This document shows positions 9,048 through 18,447 of a DNA stretch of 64,000 bases, piece by piece. A program made the position numbers and the translations under genes. Source of the DNA: Cyclobacteriaceae bacterium (GTDB lineage: Bacteria; Bacteroidota; Bacteroidia; Cytophagales; Cyclobacteriaceae). How positions within the stretch are numbered: the first letter of the stretch is position 1; every line of letters begins with the position of its first letter. Under the pieces are notes generated by a model. That model saw nothing but the letters and a program-made list of their open reading frames with translations, had not been told where the DNA came from and made no database searches. The stretch is taken from the NCBI GenBank assembly GCA_020832305.1, contig JAFIEV010000046.1, positions 1 through 64,000 on the forward strand, in the 5' to 3' direction.

Positions 9048-12000
9048 TCAGGCTATTTGCTTTAATTCAACCAAAATAAGAGCCCACTCGTTTTTTACCT
9101 CCTCCATAACCGATTGAATAGCAAATTCACAATCATTTTTGGCATTTTCTTCAATCCTGGCACATAGTTCTGCCATGGGATGAAACATCATATTGAGTGC
9201 CTGACCTTTTACTGTATGGGCTGTTAATTTAATTTTTTGGCAATCACCTTCATCAATAGCTCTTTCAAGAGCATTTAATTTTGGAGGGATGTCTTGCAGG
9301 CACAACTTGGCTAAATTGGTAAGCAATACCTGATTATTATTAAATTTCTTTAAAAAGGCAGCCTTGTCAAAATGCAATGTTCCCTTTTGAATTCCATTTT
9401 TAGTGCTGATTTTTTTTTGATGATTATCCACGACCAGATATTTAATAAAGACTTCCTGCAGTTTATCAGCTTCGAGGGGTTTGGTAAGAAACTCGTCCAT
9501 CCCGCATTCTAAGGCCTTATCCCGCTCTTCTTTTAGCGCTCCTGCGGTGAGTGCTACAATGGGTATGCGTGAACCTTGTTGCAACTCCAATTCCCTGATT
9601 TTACGTGTGGCCGCATAGCCATCCATTTCCGGCATTTGAATGTCCATAAGTATGAGGTCAACTTGATGATTCTGCACAACTGTAATGGCTTCAAGACCAT
9701 TGGAAGCTTCGTAAATGGCAGCATTTGGTAAAAATTCCTCTACCAATGTTTTCACCAGGATCATGTTCATAGGCACATCCTCAGCAATTAAAAGAGAGTA
9801 ATCGGTGTTTTTATTTAGCGGTTGATCGACAGTAAATAATTCAATACTATCATCTGTCAATTCGATGGAAACAGGCATGTTTACCATCCGTGTGAGTTTA
9901 TTGATGGAAATAGGTTTTACACATTGATGCTCAATCCCCAGTTGATTACAGATTTCTTCATCTACCAAACCTTTAGAAGGATTGATGAGTAACCAGGCAG
10001 GAATCAACTGATCATTTGAAGTACTTTCTGTTCTCAATTTTTGTAAGGTATCTAAACCATCGATATAGGGCATGTCCTGGTCTACAACAATCAGATCGAA
10101 GCTTTCCTTTTTGGCAATTTTTAATGCGGAGATACCATTGTCTACCCATACGCACTTAGCGCCGAAGGTATTGAATATCTGACTTGCTATTTCACCGGCC
10201 CTTTCATTATCATCAATAATCAAAATTTTATTAAAGCTCAATGGCGGAGGTTGAAGCTCTTTGATTTCCCGGATATATTCTGTCTGTATATGCAGAGTAA
10301 AAACAGACCCTCTGCCTTCCTCACTTTCGATGGTAATATTTCCTTCCATTTTTTCAGCCAGGAGATTAGAAATAATCAAACCAAGTCCGGTTCCTCCAAA
10401 TTTTCTTGAAGTTGAGCTATCTGCCTGGCTGAAGGCTTTAAATAATTTCTTTTGTTTTTCTTCGGATATTCCAATACCTGTATCGCGTATAGAAAACTGC
10501 AAATCACATCTGCTTTCACAAAGAGTTGAAATAGTGACGGTAAACTCTACTTCACCCTTCTCAGTAAATTTAATGGCATTATTGAGCAAATTGATCAAGA
10601 TCTGTTTTAGTCTGACAGGGTCACATACAATGTATTCTGGCAAATCAGGAGGAAAATTAAGTATTAATTCAATGTCTCTTATACCTGCCTGATACTTTAT
10701 GATGTCTGATGTTTCATCTAGAAGTTTGTTCAATTGAAACCTTTGTTTTTCCAATTCCAGTTTACCGGCTTCTATTTTGGAAAAGTCAAGGATGTCATTG
10801 ATAATCCCAAGCAGCGCTTTACCTGCGGTATTGGCATTTTCTGCATATTGTTTTTGTCTTTCTTCCAGCCCAGACTTTATGAGTAAATCGGTAAAACCTA
10901 TTACACCATTGAGTGGTGTTCTTATTTCATGGCTCATATTTGCCAGAAACTCTGACTTTGCTTTGTTGGCGGCATCAGATCTGTCCTTTTCCTCGATCAG
11001 GCTTTCATGCAGTTGCTGCCGATTTACCAGGTTTACATAAATTTCAGTAAAAATGCGAAGCAGATTCATTTCCTCTTCGAGGCACTTTTGGACTTTATGT
11101 CTGCTGTCAAAGCCAATAAAACCTGTACATAGTCCATTGTCGACAATTGGGATATTTATTATACTACAGACATTTTGGTGCTCCAGGTGTTTCCTGAAAG
11201 GTTCTGATTCAGGCAGTTGAGAAACATCAGAAATTATAACAGGCTCATGCCTACTGTGAACTTCGGGCAATATGTACATTTTATCAAATGTAATATCTTG
11301 TAATTCATTAATAAATGAAGTAACTCCGGGTGCGCACCATTCATATATATTGCAGCTGGATTTGCCTTCCCAATCGTATTTAAAAATGTAAGATCGGTCT
11401 GCCGAGACAAATTGACCCAGCTTTTCAAGAGCGAGATTAATGGCCTGCTCGATTTGTTCTGGTTTCAAATTGATGAATTCCGTAGCCAGATTCATAAGCA
11501 GGGTTTGCAATTTGGCGAGCCTTTTGATTTTTAACTCAGAGTGTTTTCTTTCAGAGATATCCCGTCCATAAAAACATGCACCGGTTATTTTCTCATCAAT
11601 GATTATGGGATTTGCAGCCACTTCTATGAATACCGTATTTCCATCGTGAATGAATAAATCTTCCATTAAAAATTTCTCGCCTTTAAATAAGCGACGGTAC
11701 CTTTCCTCCCAAAGGGGGATTATTGATTCGGGCAAATGGTCCAGTACCTTTTGTCCTTTCTGTAATTTTACACCGAAAACAGCTTCAAAAGATTTTAAAT
11801 GATTCTCGTTGATATATGTGAGTTCTCCTTTTGTATTAACTGACCAGATACTTTCAAATGGATTTTCGATCATTACCTGAAGATGTACCTCACGTTCTTT
11901 CAAAACGTCTTCCAGTTTTTTTCTTGCAGATATATCCCGCGAGCTGAAGAGGAGGTTTTTGATTCTGCCATTATCATCTTTTAAGGCTTTGCCTATGGTT

Positions 12001-14561
12001 TCAATCCATAAATATGAACCATCTGCACAGCGATACCTGTATACAGCAGAAGATTCTGAACCTTTTAAGATGGCTTTGTAAAAAGGTAAGCCAACGGTTT
12101 CATGGTCCTCCGGATGTACCAGCCTAAACACATTGAGTTCTTTTAATTCATTTGGTGAATAGCCAAATATTTCATGGGATTTGTTAAAATACACCATATT
12201 TCCATGAAAATCTGTCAGGCTTACCAGATCAAACATATTACTCGTTATGTTCTCCAGCAATTCGGTTTTTTCTGCCAGCTCTTTTTCTGCTTTTTTCCGG
12301 TCAGTAATATCTGCGATATAGCAGCCTATTCCCGTATTTCCGTCTGAAAGTTGCACAGGGAATTTATGTGTTTCAAGATACTTGTTGCCAACCAATTCTA
12401 CTGAGGTGATGGATGATTTTGATTTTATCGTTTCAATGTCATTTTGAGAACAAGTTTCTGCAGCCTCAGCCGGCATCAAGTCGTAATCACTTTTTCCGAG
12501 AATATGTTCTTTGGGCAGGTTAAAGAACCTTTCCAGCGCAGGGTTAGAATAAATGTATTTAAGGTCTGCATTTTTTACAAATACAATTTCTTCCATGGCA
12601 TTGATCAAGGCATTAAAGCGGTTATCGCTTTCTTTTAATGCCTCATCTTTTTTGTTTTGTTCAGTATTATCGTAAATGTAACCATGCCATAAGACGCTAC
12701 CATCATCCATTAGTTGGGGTTGGGCAATTCCTTTTAACACTCTTTCGCCCTTTGTGGGAAGTATAACACGATATTCATCCTCCCAGAGGGTCATATTGTT
12801 GGCCGATTCAACAATTTTATCAACTACCCGCCGATGATCATCCGGATGAAGCCTTTGCAATACTTTTGTTGAATCTTCCTTAACCTCTTCAGGTCTCAAT
12901 TCATAAATTTCTCTTATGTTATCAGAAGAAAACTGGAAGCAAGCCCTCCCATTTGGATATAGTCTGTATTGATAGATCATTCCTGGAATCTGCTTCGAAA
13001 GGTTTTTGAGCAGATGATCGCTTTCTCTTAGTTTTGCTTCATACTCTTTTCGTTCTGTAATATCTGATGCATTGCCGATATAGCCTGTCAGATTATCTTC
13101 AACATCTATAATTGGGGCAGCTGAAGTGGTATGCCAGCGCCAATCTCCATTCTTTTTCTGAACTCTGTATTCAATGCCTCTTAACATCTTACCGGTTTCA
13201 AAGGCTTCCTTTAAAAAGCCCATGCAAAGACTTACGTCATCCGGATGAACAAAAGGCACAAAAGAATGACCTTCTATCTCGTGAATTGCATGCCCAAGTG
13301 TTTTAGTCCAGGAGGGAGAGACATAGGTGAAGATGCCTTCACTGTTCATGTTGAAGATGATGTCGTGACTGGTTTCAATGATTTGTCTGAATTTTTTTTC
13401 ACTTTCCAACAGCGATTTTTCGGCTGCTTTTTTATCAGAGATGTCCCGCAAAACACCCACAAATCCTATTGCATTGCCTTCTTCATCCCGCAAAAAAGAA
13501 ATATTTTCTGAGACCATAATGGTGGTGCCATCACTCCGATAGTGTTCGCTTTCAATATATCTCGACCGGTTTTTATTGGCATTCGGGTCTTTTTCTTTTT
13601 CCATTTCGTCCTGAAGAATGGCGTATAAGTTTTCGAGACTTTCAGGAGTATATTTTTGTTCTATGGACTTTTGGGAATGTTCTTCAGGACTTTCAAGTAG
13701 AATTCTCTGTATAGAAGGACTCACATAGGTGGTATTCATTTCCAAATCTGAGGTCCAGATAACATCGGTCATATTATCGGTAATCCTGCTGAATAAAATA
13801 TCTCTTTCTCTGTGTTTTATGGCATCTCTTTTTTGTGTGGTGAGATCTCGTACAGCGACTACCCTTCGTTCCTGATTTTCCCACATAAAATTTTTTGCTT
13901 CAACCTCCATATATCGCAAGCTGCCGTCTTTATGAAATATTCTTAATTCATAAGGTTCGGTACTTTTATTGGTCATATAATAAGACGCTTTATCCCTGTC
14001 TTCTCGGTGGATGAAGGCAAACATATTTTTACCAATGACTTCATTTTTATTGTATCCCAGAGTTTTGAGCAGCGATAAATTGGCGAAGTCAATGAAACCA
14101 TGGCTATGTATTACAATACCTTCAATTGTCAAATCGCTCAAAATCTTATGTTGCTCGTAATCGTGTAATACATCCTGGTATTGTCTTATTTCAGCAGTAC
14201 AGTCTATAAACTGAACCATGAAATAATTATTTTTATTTCTGAAAGCAGTGACTTTATAACTGTTTAAAGTTTTCTCACAGTCAAAAGTGAAAGCCAGGCC
14301 GGGTTGGTTCAGCGACTTTTGAATGGCTGAAAAGCAATTGAATTCCGGTTTTGTTTTCGTTGTGTTTTTTTTGGGTATAGTCTTACCCTTCAGTCTTTCC
14401 CATGGCAAGGGCAATATTTTTTTTGCAGAACGGCAACATTCCAGAAAGTGATATTCCGGATGCCCTCCGGTATCCTTGCCATTCTGAACTTCTTCAAAAA
14501 TAACATAGACAAAATTCTCGTCGGATATGAAATCTGATAATCTGGAGACCATGGTGTTCAA
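9048..14561 (-). CDS. Hybrid sensor histidine kinase with about seven PAS domains, GAF, two receivers and Hpt
   Basis: At 1837 aa this is a complete phosphorelay in one chain. About seven PAS/PAC units span residues ~135-1020, each ending in a recognisable D-I-(T/S)-x-x-K/R linker, after a less clear N-terminal PAS-like segment. A GAF domain (~1030-1190) follows, then HisKA with NMSHEIRTPLNGVIGF (His1211) and HATPase_c with DTGIGI and GGTGLGL boxes. Receiver 1 follows (Asp1494 in VVDQDMPYIDG), then receiver 2 (Asp1640 in LILMDIQMPEMDG; conserved TAG and K) and an Hpt domain (His1782 in AHTVKGQA). No transmembrane helix is evident, so it is probably cytoplasmic and sensing several signals. It stands alone, with no separate output regulator beside it. 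Signal and output are unknown. Confidence 0.92.
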   Translation of the reverse strand: MNTMVSRLSDFISDENFVYVIFEEVQNGKDTGGHPEYHFLECCRSAKKILPLPWERLKGKTIPKKNTTKTKPEFNCFSAIQKSLNQPGLAFTFDCEKTLNSYKVTAFRNKNNYFMVQFIDCTAEIRQYQDVLHDYEQHKILSDLTIEGIVIHSHGFIDFANLSLLKTLGYNKNEVIGKNMFAFIHREDRDKASYYMTNKSTEPYELRIFHKDGSLRYMEVEAKNFMWENQERRVVAVRDLTTQKRDAIKHRERDILFSRITDNMTDVIWTSDLEMNTTYVSPSIQRILLESPEEHSQKSIEQKYTPESLENLYAILQDEMEKEKDPNANKNRSRYIESEHYRSDGTTIMVSENISFLRDEEGNAIGFVGVLRDISDKKAAEKSLLESEKKFRQIIETSHDIIFNMNSEGIFTYVSPSWTKTLGHAIHEIEGHSFVPFVHPDDVSLCMGFLKEAFETGKMLRGIEYRVQKKNGDWRWHTTSAAPIIDVEDNLTGYIGNASDITERKEYEAKLRESDHLLKNLSKQIPGMIYQYRLYPNGRACFQFSSDNIREIYELRPEEVKEDSTKVLQRLHPDDHRRVVDKIVESANNMTLWEDEYRVILPTKGERVLKGIAQPQLMDDGSVLWHGYIYDNTEQNKKDEALKESDNRFNALINAMEEIVFVKNADLKYIYSNPALERFFNLPKEHILGKSDYDLMPAEAAETCSQNDIETIKSKSSITSVELVGNKYLETHKFPVQLSDGNTGIGCYIADITDRKKAEKELAEKTELLENITSNMFDLVSLTDFHGNMVYFNKSHEIFGYSPNELKELNVFRLVHPEDHETVGLPFYKAILKGSESSAVYRYRCADGSYLWIETIGKALKDDNGRIKNLLFSSRDISARKKLEDVLKEREVHLQVMIENPFESIWSVNTKGELTYINENHLKSFEAVFGVKLQKGQKVLDHLPESIIPLWEERYRRLFKGEKFLMEDLFIHDGNTVFIEVAANPIIIDEKITGACFYGRDISERKHSELKIKRLAKLQTLLMNLATEFINLKPEQIEQAINLALEKLGQFVSADRSYIFKYDWEGKSSCNIYEWCAPGVTSFINELQDITFDKMYILPEVHSRHEPVIISDVSQLPESEPFRKHLEHQNVCSIINIPIVDNGLCTGFIGFDSRHKVQKCLEEEMNLLRIFTEIYVNLVNRQQLHESLIEEKDRSDAANKAKSEFLANMSHEIRTPLNGVIGFTDLLIKSGLEERQKQYAENANTAGKALLGIINDILDFSKIEAGKLELEKQRFQLNKLLDETSDIIKYQAGIRDIELILNFPPDLPEYIVCDPVRLKQILINLLNNAIKFTEKGEVEFTVTISTLCESRCDLQFSIRDTGIGISEEKQKKLFKAFSQADSSTSRKFGGTGLGLIISNLLAEKMEGNITIESEEGRGSVFTLHIQTEYIREIKELQPPPLSFNKILIIDDNERAGEIASQIFNTFGAKCVWVDNGISALKIAKKESFDLIVVDQDMPYIDGLDTLQKLRTESTSNDQLIPAWLLINPSKGLVDEEICNQLGIEHQCVKPISINKLTRMVNMPVSIELTDDSIELFTVDQPLNKNTDYSLLIAEDVPMNMILVKTLVEEFLPNAAIYEASNGLEAITVVQNHQVDLILMDIQMPEMDGYAATRKIRELELQQGSRIPIVALTAGALKEERDKALECGMDEFLTKPLEADKLQEVFIKYLVVDNHQKKISTKNGIQKGTLHFDKAAFLKKFNNNQVLLTNLAKLCLQDIPPKLNALERAIDEGDCQKIKLTAHTVKGQALNMMFHPMAELCARIEENAKNDCEFAIQSVMEEVKNEWALILVELKQIA

Positions 14562-14988
14562 AAAATTTAATTACACATTAACAGCGATCCATCTAATACA
14601 AACCTGGATTCATCGCCTGCTAACGGATTACACAAAACAGCAACTTTCAAATAATAAAGTAACCGATCTTTCTTCACAGGCGACTCAAATCTTATTTTGT
14701 TCGCAACTTCCCTTCTTTCGGCTGTAACATTATTATTGCCGGGCCCTTTTGCCAAAACACCGATATTTATACAGCACAAAAAATAAAATTTATGGAATGA
14801 GTGTAAGCCATTCAATACATTCCATCAATAAGCAATCCCCGACAAAATTATCCTGAAGACAAGATCAGGAAAAGGCATTCATGCCATATACATCTCTAAT
14901 GTAATATTATGGAGACAATTTTAATCTGGAGTGCATTCGCTTTTCATTTTTTAATTATATTTAAACCTTGTTGTAAAAATCAGATTCG
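14562..14988. other. Intergenic stretch without a recognisable gene
   Basis: The 427 bp between the divergent sensor-kinase and sulfatase genes hold only short, unconvincing frames. It presumably contains both promoters, but I could not support a specific site. Confidence 0.4.
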
Positions 14989-16626
14989 ATGAATTGTAAA
15001 AAGTGTTTCTTTAATATTCTTTTAACAGCGCAGCTGGGGTTCTTTTTAGTCTTATTTTTTGCCTGTACGCAAAAACCTGCTGTCGAGAAGGATAGGCCCA
15101 ATATCCTTTTTATTATGTCTGATGACCATGCTTATCAGGCCATCAGTGCCTATTCTGATCATTTGATAAAAACGCCATCCATAGATAGACTTGCCCAGGA
15201 AGGAATGATCTTTACCAATGCCTGTGTAACCAACTCTATCTGTGCACCTTCGCGTGCCGTTATCCTCACCGGAAAGCACAGCCATATAAATGGAAAAATT
15301 GATAATCATTTCCCTTTTGATACCACCAATATTACTTTTCCGCAGATTTTGCACAAAAATGGATACCAAACCGCCATGTTTGGGAAGCTTCATTTTGGCA
15401 ATAACCCCAAAGGTTTTGATCAGTTTAAAATACTGCCTGGCCAGGGAAAGTATTACAATCCTGATTTTATTACCAAAAATGAAGGCAACATACAGGTAGA
15501 GGGCTATACAACAGACATTATTACCGATATGACGCTCGATTGGTTGGAAAATGAGCGTGAGTCTGACAAGCCTTTTTTGCTTATGTACCTGCACAAAGCG
15601 CCACATCGTGAGTGGTTGCCGGCGGAAAGACATTTTAAAGAATATCTGAGTAAAACTTTTCCTGAGCCAGAGACCTTGTTTGATGACTATGCAGGACGGG
15701 GTACCGCAGCCAAAACCGCAGAGATGAATCTTCTTACCCATATGAACTGGGCAGGGGATTCTAAAATTTATCCTGAGGTAATGGATGAATTGGGAATCCC
15801 GGAAACATCAAACTGGGATAAAGCAGCACTGCATGGTGAACTCGGGCGAAAAACGCCCGAACAGCGTGCGGCCTGGGATGCAGCCTATGGCCCCATGAAT
15901 GAGGAATTTAAAAAAAACTATCCCAATATGTCGAAGGAAGACCTTATGCGCTGGCGTTATCAGCGATATATGCAGGATTATCTGGGATCTATTGCATCTG
16001 TAGATGAAGGGGTAGGAAAAATATTGGATTATCTGGATCAGAATGGTTTGGCTGATAATACCATTGTGGTATACACTTCAGATCAGGGTTTTTACCTGGG
16101 AGAGCACGGATGGTACGATAAGCGCTTTATCTATGATGAATCTTTTAAAACACCCTTACTGGTGCGCTGGCCGGGTATGATCAATCCCGGTAGTGTAAAT
16201 ACACAAATGGTGCAAAACCTCGATTTTGCTCAAACCTTTCTGGAAGCAGCTGGCATCACCCCTCCCAATGACATGCAAGGAGAGAGCCTAATACCGCTTC
16301 TGCAGGGAAAAAATGAAGATTTCAGGGAGGCGGTTTATTATCATTACTATGAATACCCTTCGGTACATATGGTCAAAAGGCACTATGGCATCGTTACAGA
16401 AGATTACAAACTGGCTCATTTTTACTATGATGTAGATGAATGGGAGCTCTACGACCGTAAAAATGATATTCATGAGCTAAAGAATCAGTATCATAATCCT
16501 GATTATGCTGATGTAGTAAAAGAATTGAAAATTAAACTTGCCGGCTTACGTGAAAAGTACGGGGATTCAGATGCTTTGAATCAGCATTTTATTGATTTAT
16601 ATCGGGAGGCTGGCAGGATTCAGTGA
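14989..16626 (+). CDS. Sulfatase (family S1) lipoprotein
   Basis: This 545-aa protein has a signal sequence ending LVLFFAC, a lipobox, so the enzyme is probably membrane-anchored in the periplasm or on the surface. RPNILFIMSDDHAY gives the first metal-binding Asp pair. CAPSR (Cys85) is the sulfatase signature, whose Cys is converted to formylglycine by a maturase. VVYTSDQGFYLGEHGWYDKR carries the second metal set and a catalytic Lys/His region. It hydrolyses a sulfate ester, probably on a carbohydrate; the exact substrate is not visible. It starts a run of co-oriented genes (DUF1080, DUF2911, second sulfatase). No dedicated formylglycine-generating enzyme is in the window. Confidence 0.9.
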   Translation: MNCKKCFFNILLTAQLGFFLVLFFACTQKPAVEKDRPNILFIMSDDHAYQAISAYSDHLIKTPSIDRLAQEGMIFTNACVTNSICAPSRAVILTGKHSHINGKIDNHFPFDTTNITFPQILHKNGYQTAMFGKLHFGNNPKGFDQFKILPGQGKYYNPDFITKNEGNIQVEGYTTDIITDMTLDWLENERESDKPFLLMYLHKAPHREWLPAERHFKEYLSKTFPEPETLFDDYAGRGTAAKTAEMNLLTHMNWAGDSKIYPEVMDELGIPETSNWDKAALHGELGRKTPEQRAAWDAAYGPMNEEFKKNYPNMSKEDLMRWRYQRYMQDYLGSIASVDEGVGKILDYLDQNGLADNTIVVYTSDQGFYLGEHGWYDKRFIYDESFKTPLLVRWPGMINPGSVNTQMVQNLDFAQTFLEAAGITPPNDMQGESLIPLLQGKNEDFREAVYYHYYEYPSVHMVKRHYGIVTEDYKLAHFYYDVDEWELYDRKNDIHELKNQYHNPDYADVVKELKIKLAGLREKYGDSDALNQHFIDLYREAGRIQ

Positions 16627-16775
16627 AAATATAGCGTGGATAGAGGTAATTTGCAGTGTTGGAGATTCATTAAACACTGTGCTGATTGGAAAGAGCTTTA
16701 TTGCGTAATTATATTTTTCAAGTAGCCCTATATAGCCTGATTTAAGTAAATGTAGATATTTTAAAATGTTAAACC

Positions 16776-17489
16776 ATGCATAGACTATCCCTATTTGTAG
16801 GATTATTCCTGATTCTCATTTTACAGGTTAAGCCATATCTGAAGGCAGATGCTTTTGCTCTTATCGAAGAAACACCTAGGCTTGACATCACCAAAACACT
16901 GCAAGATGAGGGTTTTGTGGCCCTTTTTAATGGTGAAGACCTTAGCGGATGGATTGGGGATACTAAAAACCATAAAGCCAAAGATGGCATGTTGATTTGT
17001 ACCACTAAAGGGGGCAACATTTATACCAAGGATGAATATAGTGATTTTATCATCCGATTTGAGTTTTTACTCTCACCGGGATCTAACAATGGCTTGGGCA
17101 TACGCATGCCGTTAAAGGGCAATCCCTCCTACGATGGAACAGAAATTCAGATCCTGGATAATACTGCTGAAAAATACAGTCAGCTGAGAGACTATCAGTA
17201 CCATGGATCGGTCTATGGCGTTATTCCGGCAAAACGGGGTTTTTTAAATCCTGTTGGGGAGTGGAATTTCCAGGAGGTGCATGTAACTGGAAGCAAGGTA
17301 AAAGTGATTCTGAATGGTGAAATCATCGTAGATGGTGACCTTGCCGAGGCCAGTAACAATTATACCGAGACCATAGATAAGCGGTCTCATCCTGGGATTG
17401 AAAGGGAAAAAGGTCACATCGGTTTTCTCGGCCATGGTTCTGAAGTTAAATTCAGAAATATTTATCTAAAAGATCTCAGTAAACCATAG
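16776..17489 (+). CDS. DUF1080 (3-keto-disaccharide hydrolase-like) secreted protein
   Basis: This 237-aa protein has a hydrophobic N-terminus (LFVGLFLILILQVKPYLKADA), then a concanavalin-like fold of the DUF1080 family: ALFNGEDLSGWIG, a YSDFIIRFEFLLSPGSNNGL core, GTEIQILDN, and a C-terminal GHIGFLGHGSEVKFRNIYLK. Some family members hydrolyse 3-keto-glycosides; others are thought to be carbohydrate-binding. It is downstream of the sulfatase and plausibly in the same transcription unit (149-bp gap). Substrate unknown. Confidence 0.85.
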   Translation: MHRLSLFVGLFLILILQVKPYLKADAFALIEETPRLDITKTLQDEGFVALFNGEDLSGWIGDTKNHKAKDGMLICTTKGGNIYTKDEYSDFIIRFEFLLSPGSNNGLGIRMPLKGNPSYDGTEIQILDNTAEKYSQLRDYQYHGSVYGVIPAKRGFLNPVGEWNFQEVHVTGSKVKVILNGEIIVDGDLAEASNNYTETIDKRSHPGIEREKGHIGFLGHGSEVKFRNIYLKDLSKP

Positions 17490-17651
17490 ACTCCTGGAAA
17501 ACGGATAAAATCAGTTTGACGATATTGTAGAAATTTGTTTTTAAAAATTATGAAAACAGTGAATATAGTTCATTATAGGCATTTATGCAGGAATGCTCAT
17601 TCTATAACCCTTTCTCTTTTAGAAGGGAAAGGTTAGATTTATAAAAGTTTC

Positions 17652-17682
17652 TTGTAAATATTCAAACCCTTATAGTATCTTC
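17652..17682 (+). promoter_or_regulatory. Possible Bacteroidota-type promoter of the DUF2911 gene
   Basis: TTG at 17652-17654 and TATCTTC at 17676-17682 resemble the -33 TTTG and -7 TAnnTTTG elements of the Bacteroidota primary sigma factor, at roughly suitable spacing and about 30 bp upstream of the ATG. Weak by eye. Confidence 0.3.
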
Positions 17683-17713
17683 ACCGTTCAAAAACCCAAA
17701 ATTTATTACACTC

Positions 17714-18322
17714 ATGAAAAACGCAAAATACTATGTAATGGCCCTGTGTGGCCTCCTGATGTTAGCCATTTCAGATATGGCTTATGCACAATTGCAAAGC
17801 CCGGCTCCAAGTCCGGCTGCTTTTGTATCTCAAAATGTCGGTTTTACTAAAATCAGCATCGATTACTCTTCCCCTGGCGTGAAAGGAAGAAAAATTTTTG
17901 GCGATGTGGTTAAATATGGTGAAAGCTGGAGAGCCGGAGCCAATGCGCCTACCATAATCGAGTTTAGCACCGCCGTAAACATCGGTGGCACCAACCTGAG
18001 AGCAGGTAAGTATTCTATTTTTATCACTCCGCAGCAAAGCGGTGACTGGACCATCCACTTTAACAGTAAGGCAAATTCTATTTATGCTTACATGAAAGAT
18101 GGAAAAGTAGATGAAGAAGCCCTGGCCAAAGACAATGCCGCGGCAATCAAGGTAAAACCGGCAATGGCCAATGATGTACATGAAAGACTGGTCTACACCA
18201 TTTCAGCTGGAGATAACAAAGTAGCCAAAGTTGGTTTCGCATGGGACAAAGTGAGACTATCATTTGATATAGATACCCAGGCAGATCAAAAAATGGAGGC
18301 TTTTAAAAATGCTATAAAATAG
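17714..18322 (+). CDS. DUF2911 domain secreted protein
   Basis: This 202-aa protein has a signal peptide (YVMALCGLLMLAISDMAYAQ). The mature part begins LQSPAPSPAAFVSQNVGFTK and contains ISIDYSSPGVKGRKIFG, SWRAGANAPTIIEFS and LRAGKYSIFITP, all hallmarks of DUF2911, a small beta-rich family common in Bacteroidota with no known biochemical role. The gene is followed by a strong terminator at 18360 and probably has its own promoter, so it seems transcribed independently of the flanking sulfatases. Confidence 0.88.
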   Translation: MKNAKYYVMALCGLLMLAISDMAYAQLQSPAPSPAAFVSQNVGFTKISIDYSSPGVKGRKIFGDVVKYGESWRAGANAPTIIEFSTAVNIGGTNLRAGKYSIFITPQQSGDWTIHFNSKANSIYAYMKDGKVDEEALAKDNAAAIKVKPAMANDVHERLVYTISAGDNKVAKVGFAWDKVRLSFDIDTQADQKMEAFKNAIK

Positions 18323-18359
18323 CGGGTGCTATCATTTGAATGCAAAAGAAATTGAAACG

Positions 18360-18387
18360 GGCTGCCAGCAATGGCAGCCTTTTTTTT
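18360..18387 (+). terminator. Rho-independent terminator after the DUF2911 gene
   Basis: GGCTGCCA (18360-18367), loop GCAA, TGGCAGCC (18372-18379), then eight T residues (18380-18387). It lies 38 bp after the DUF2911 stop. It also falls inside the longest possible frame of the next sulfatase and so argues against that gene starting at 18340. Confidence 0.88.
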
Positions 18388-18447
18388 ATTGTGGATAAAA
18401 AAGAAATTGCTACATTGATGAATGATTTGTACGTCAAAAGACCGATT

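Noticed and set aside
15052-15741. 229-codon minus-strand frame
   Set aside because: Shadow of the sulfatase gene at 14989-16626; low-complexity and without motifs.
18340-18447. Upstream start for the second sulfatase
   Set aside because: The stretch contains a strong rho-independent terminator and no signal peptide; ATG 18448 gives a proper lipoprotein signal.
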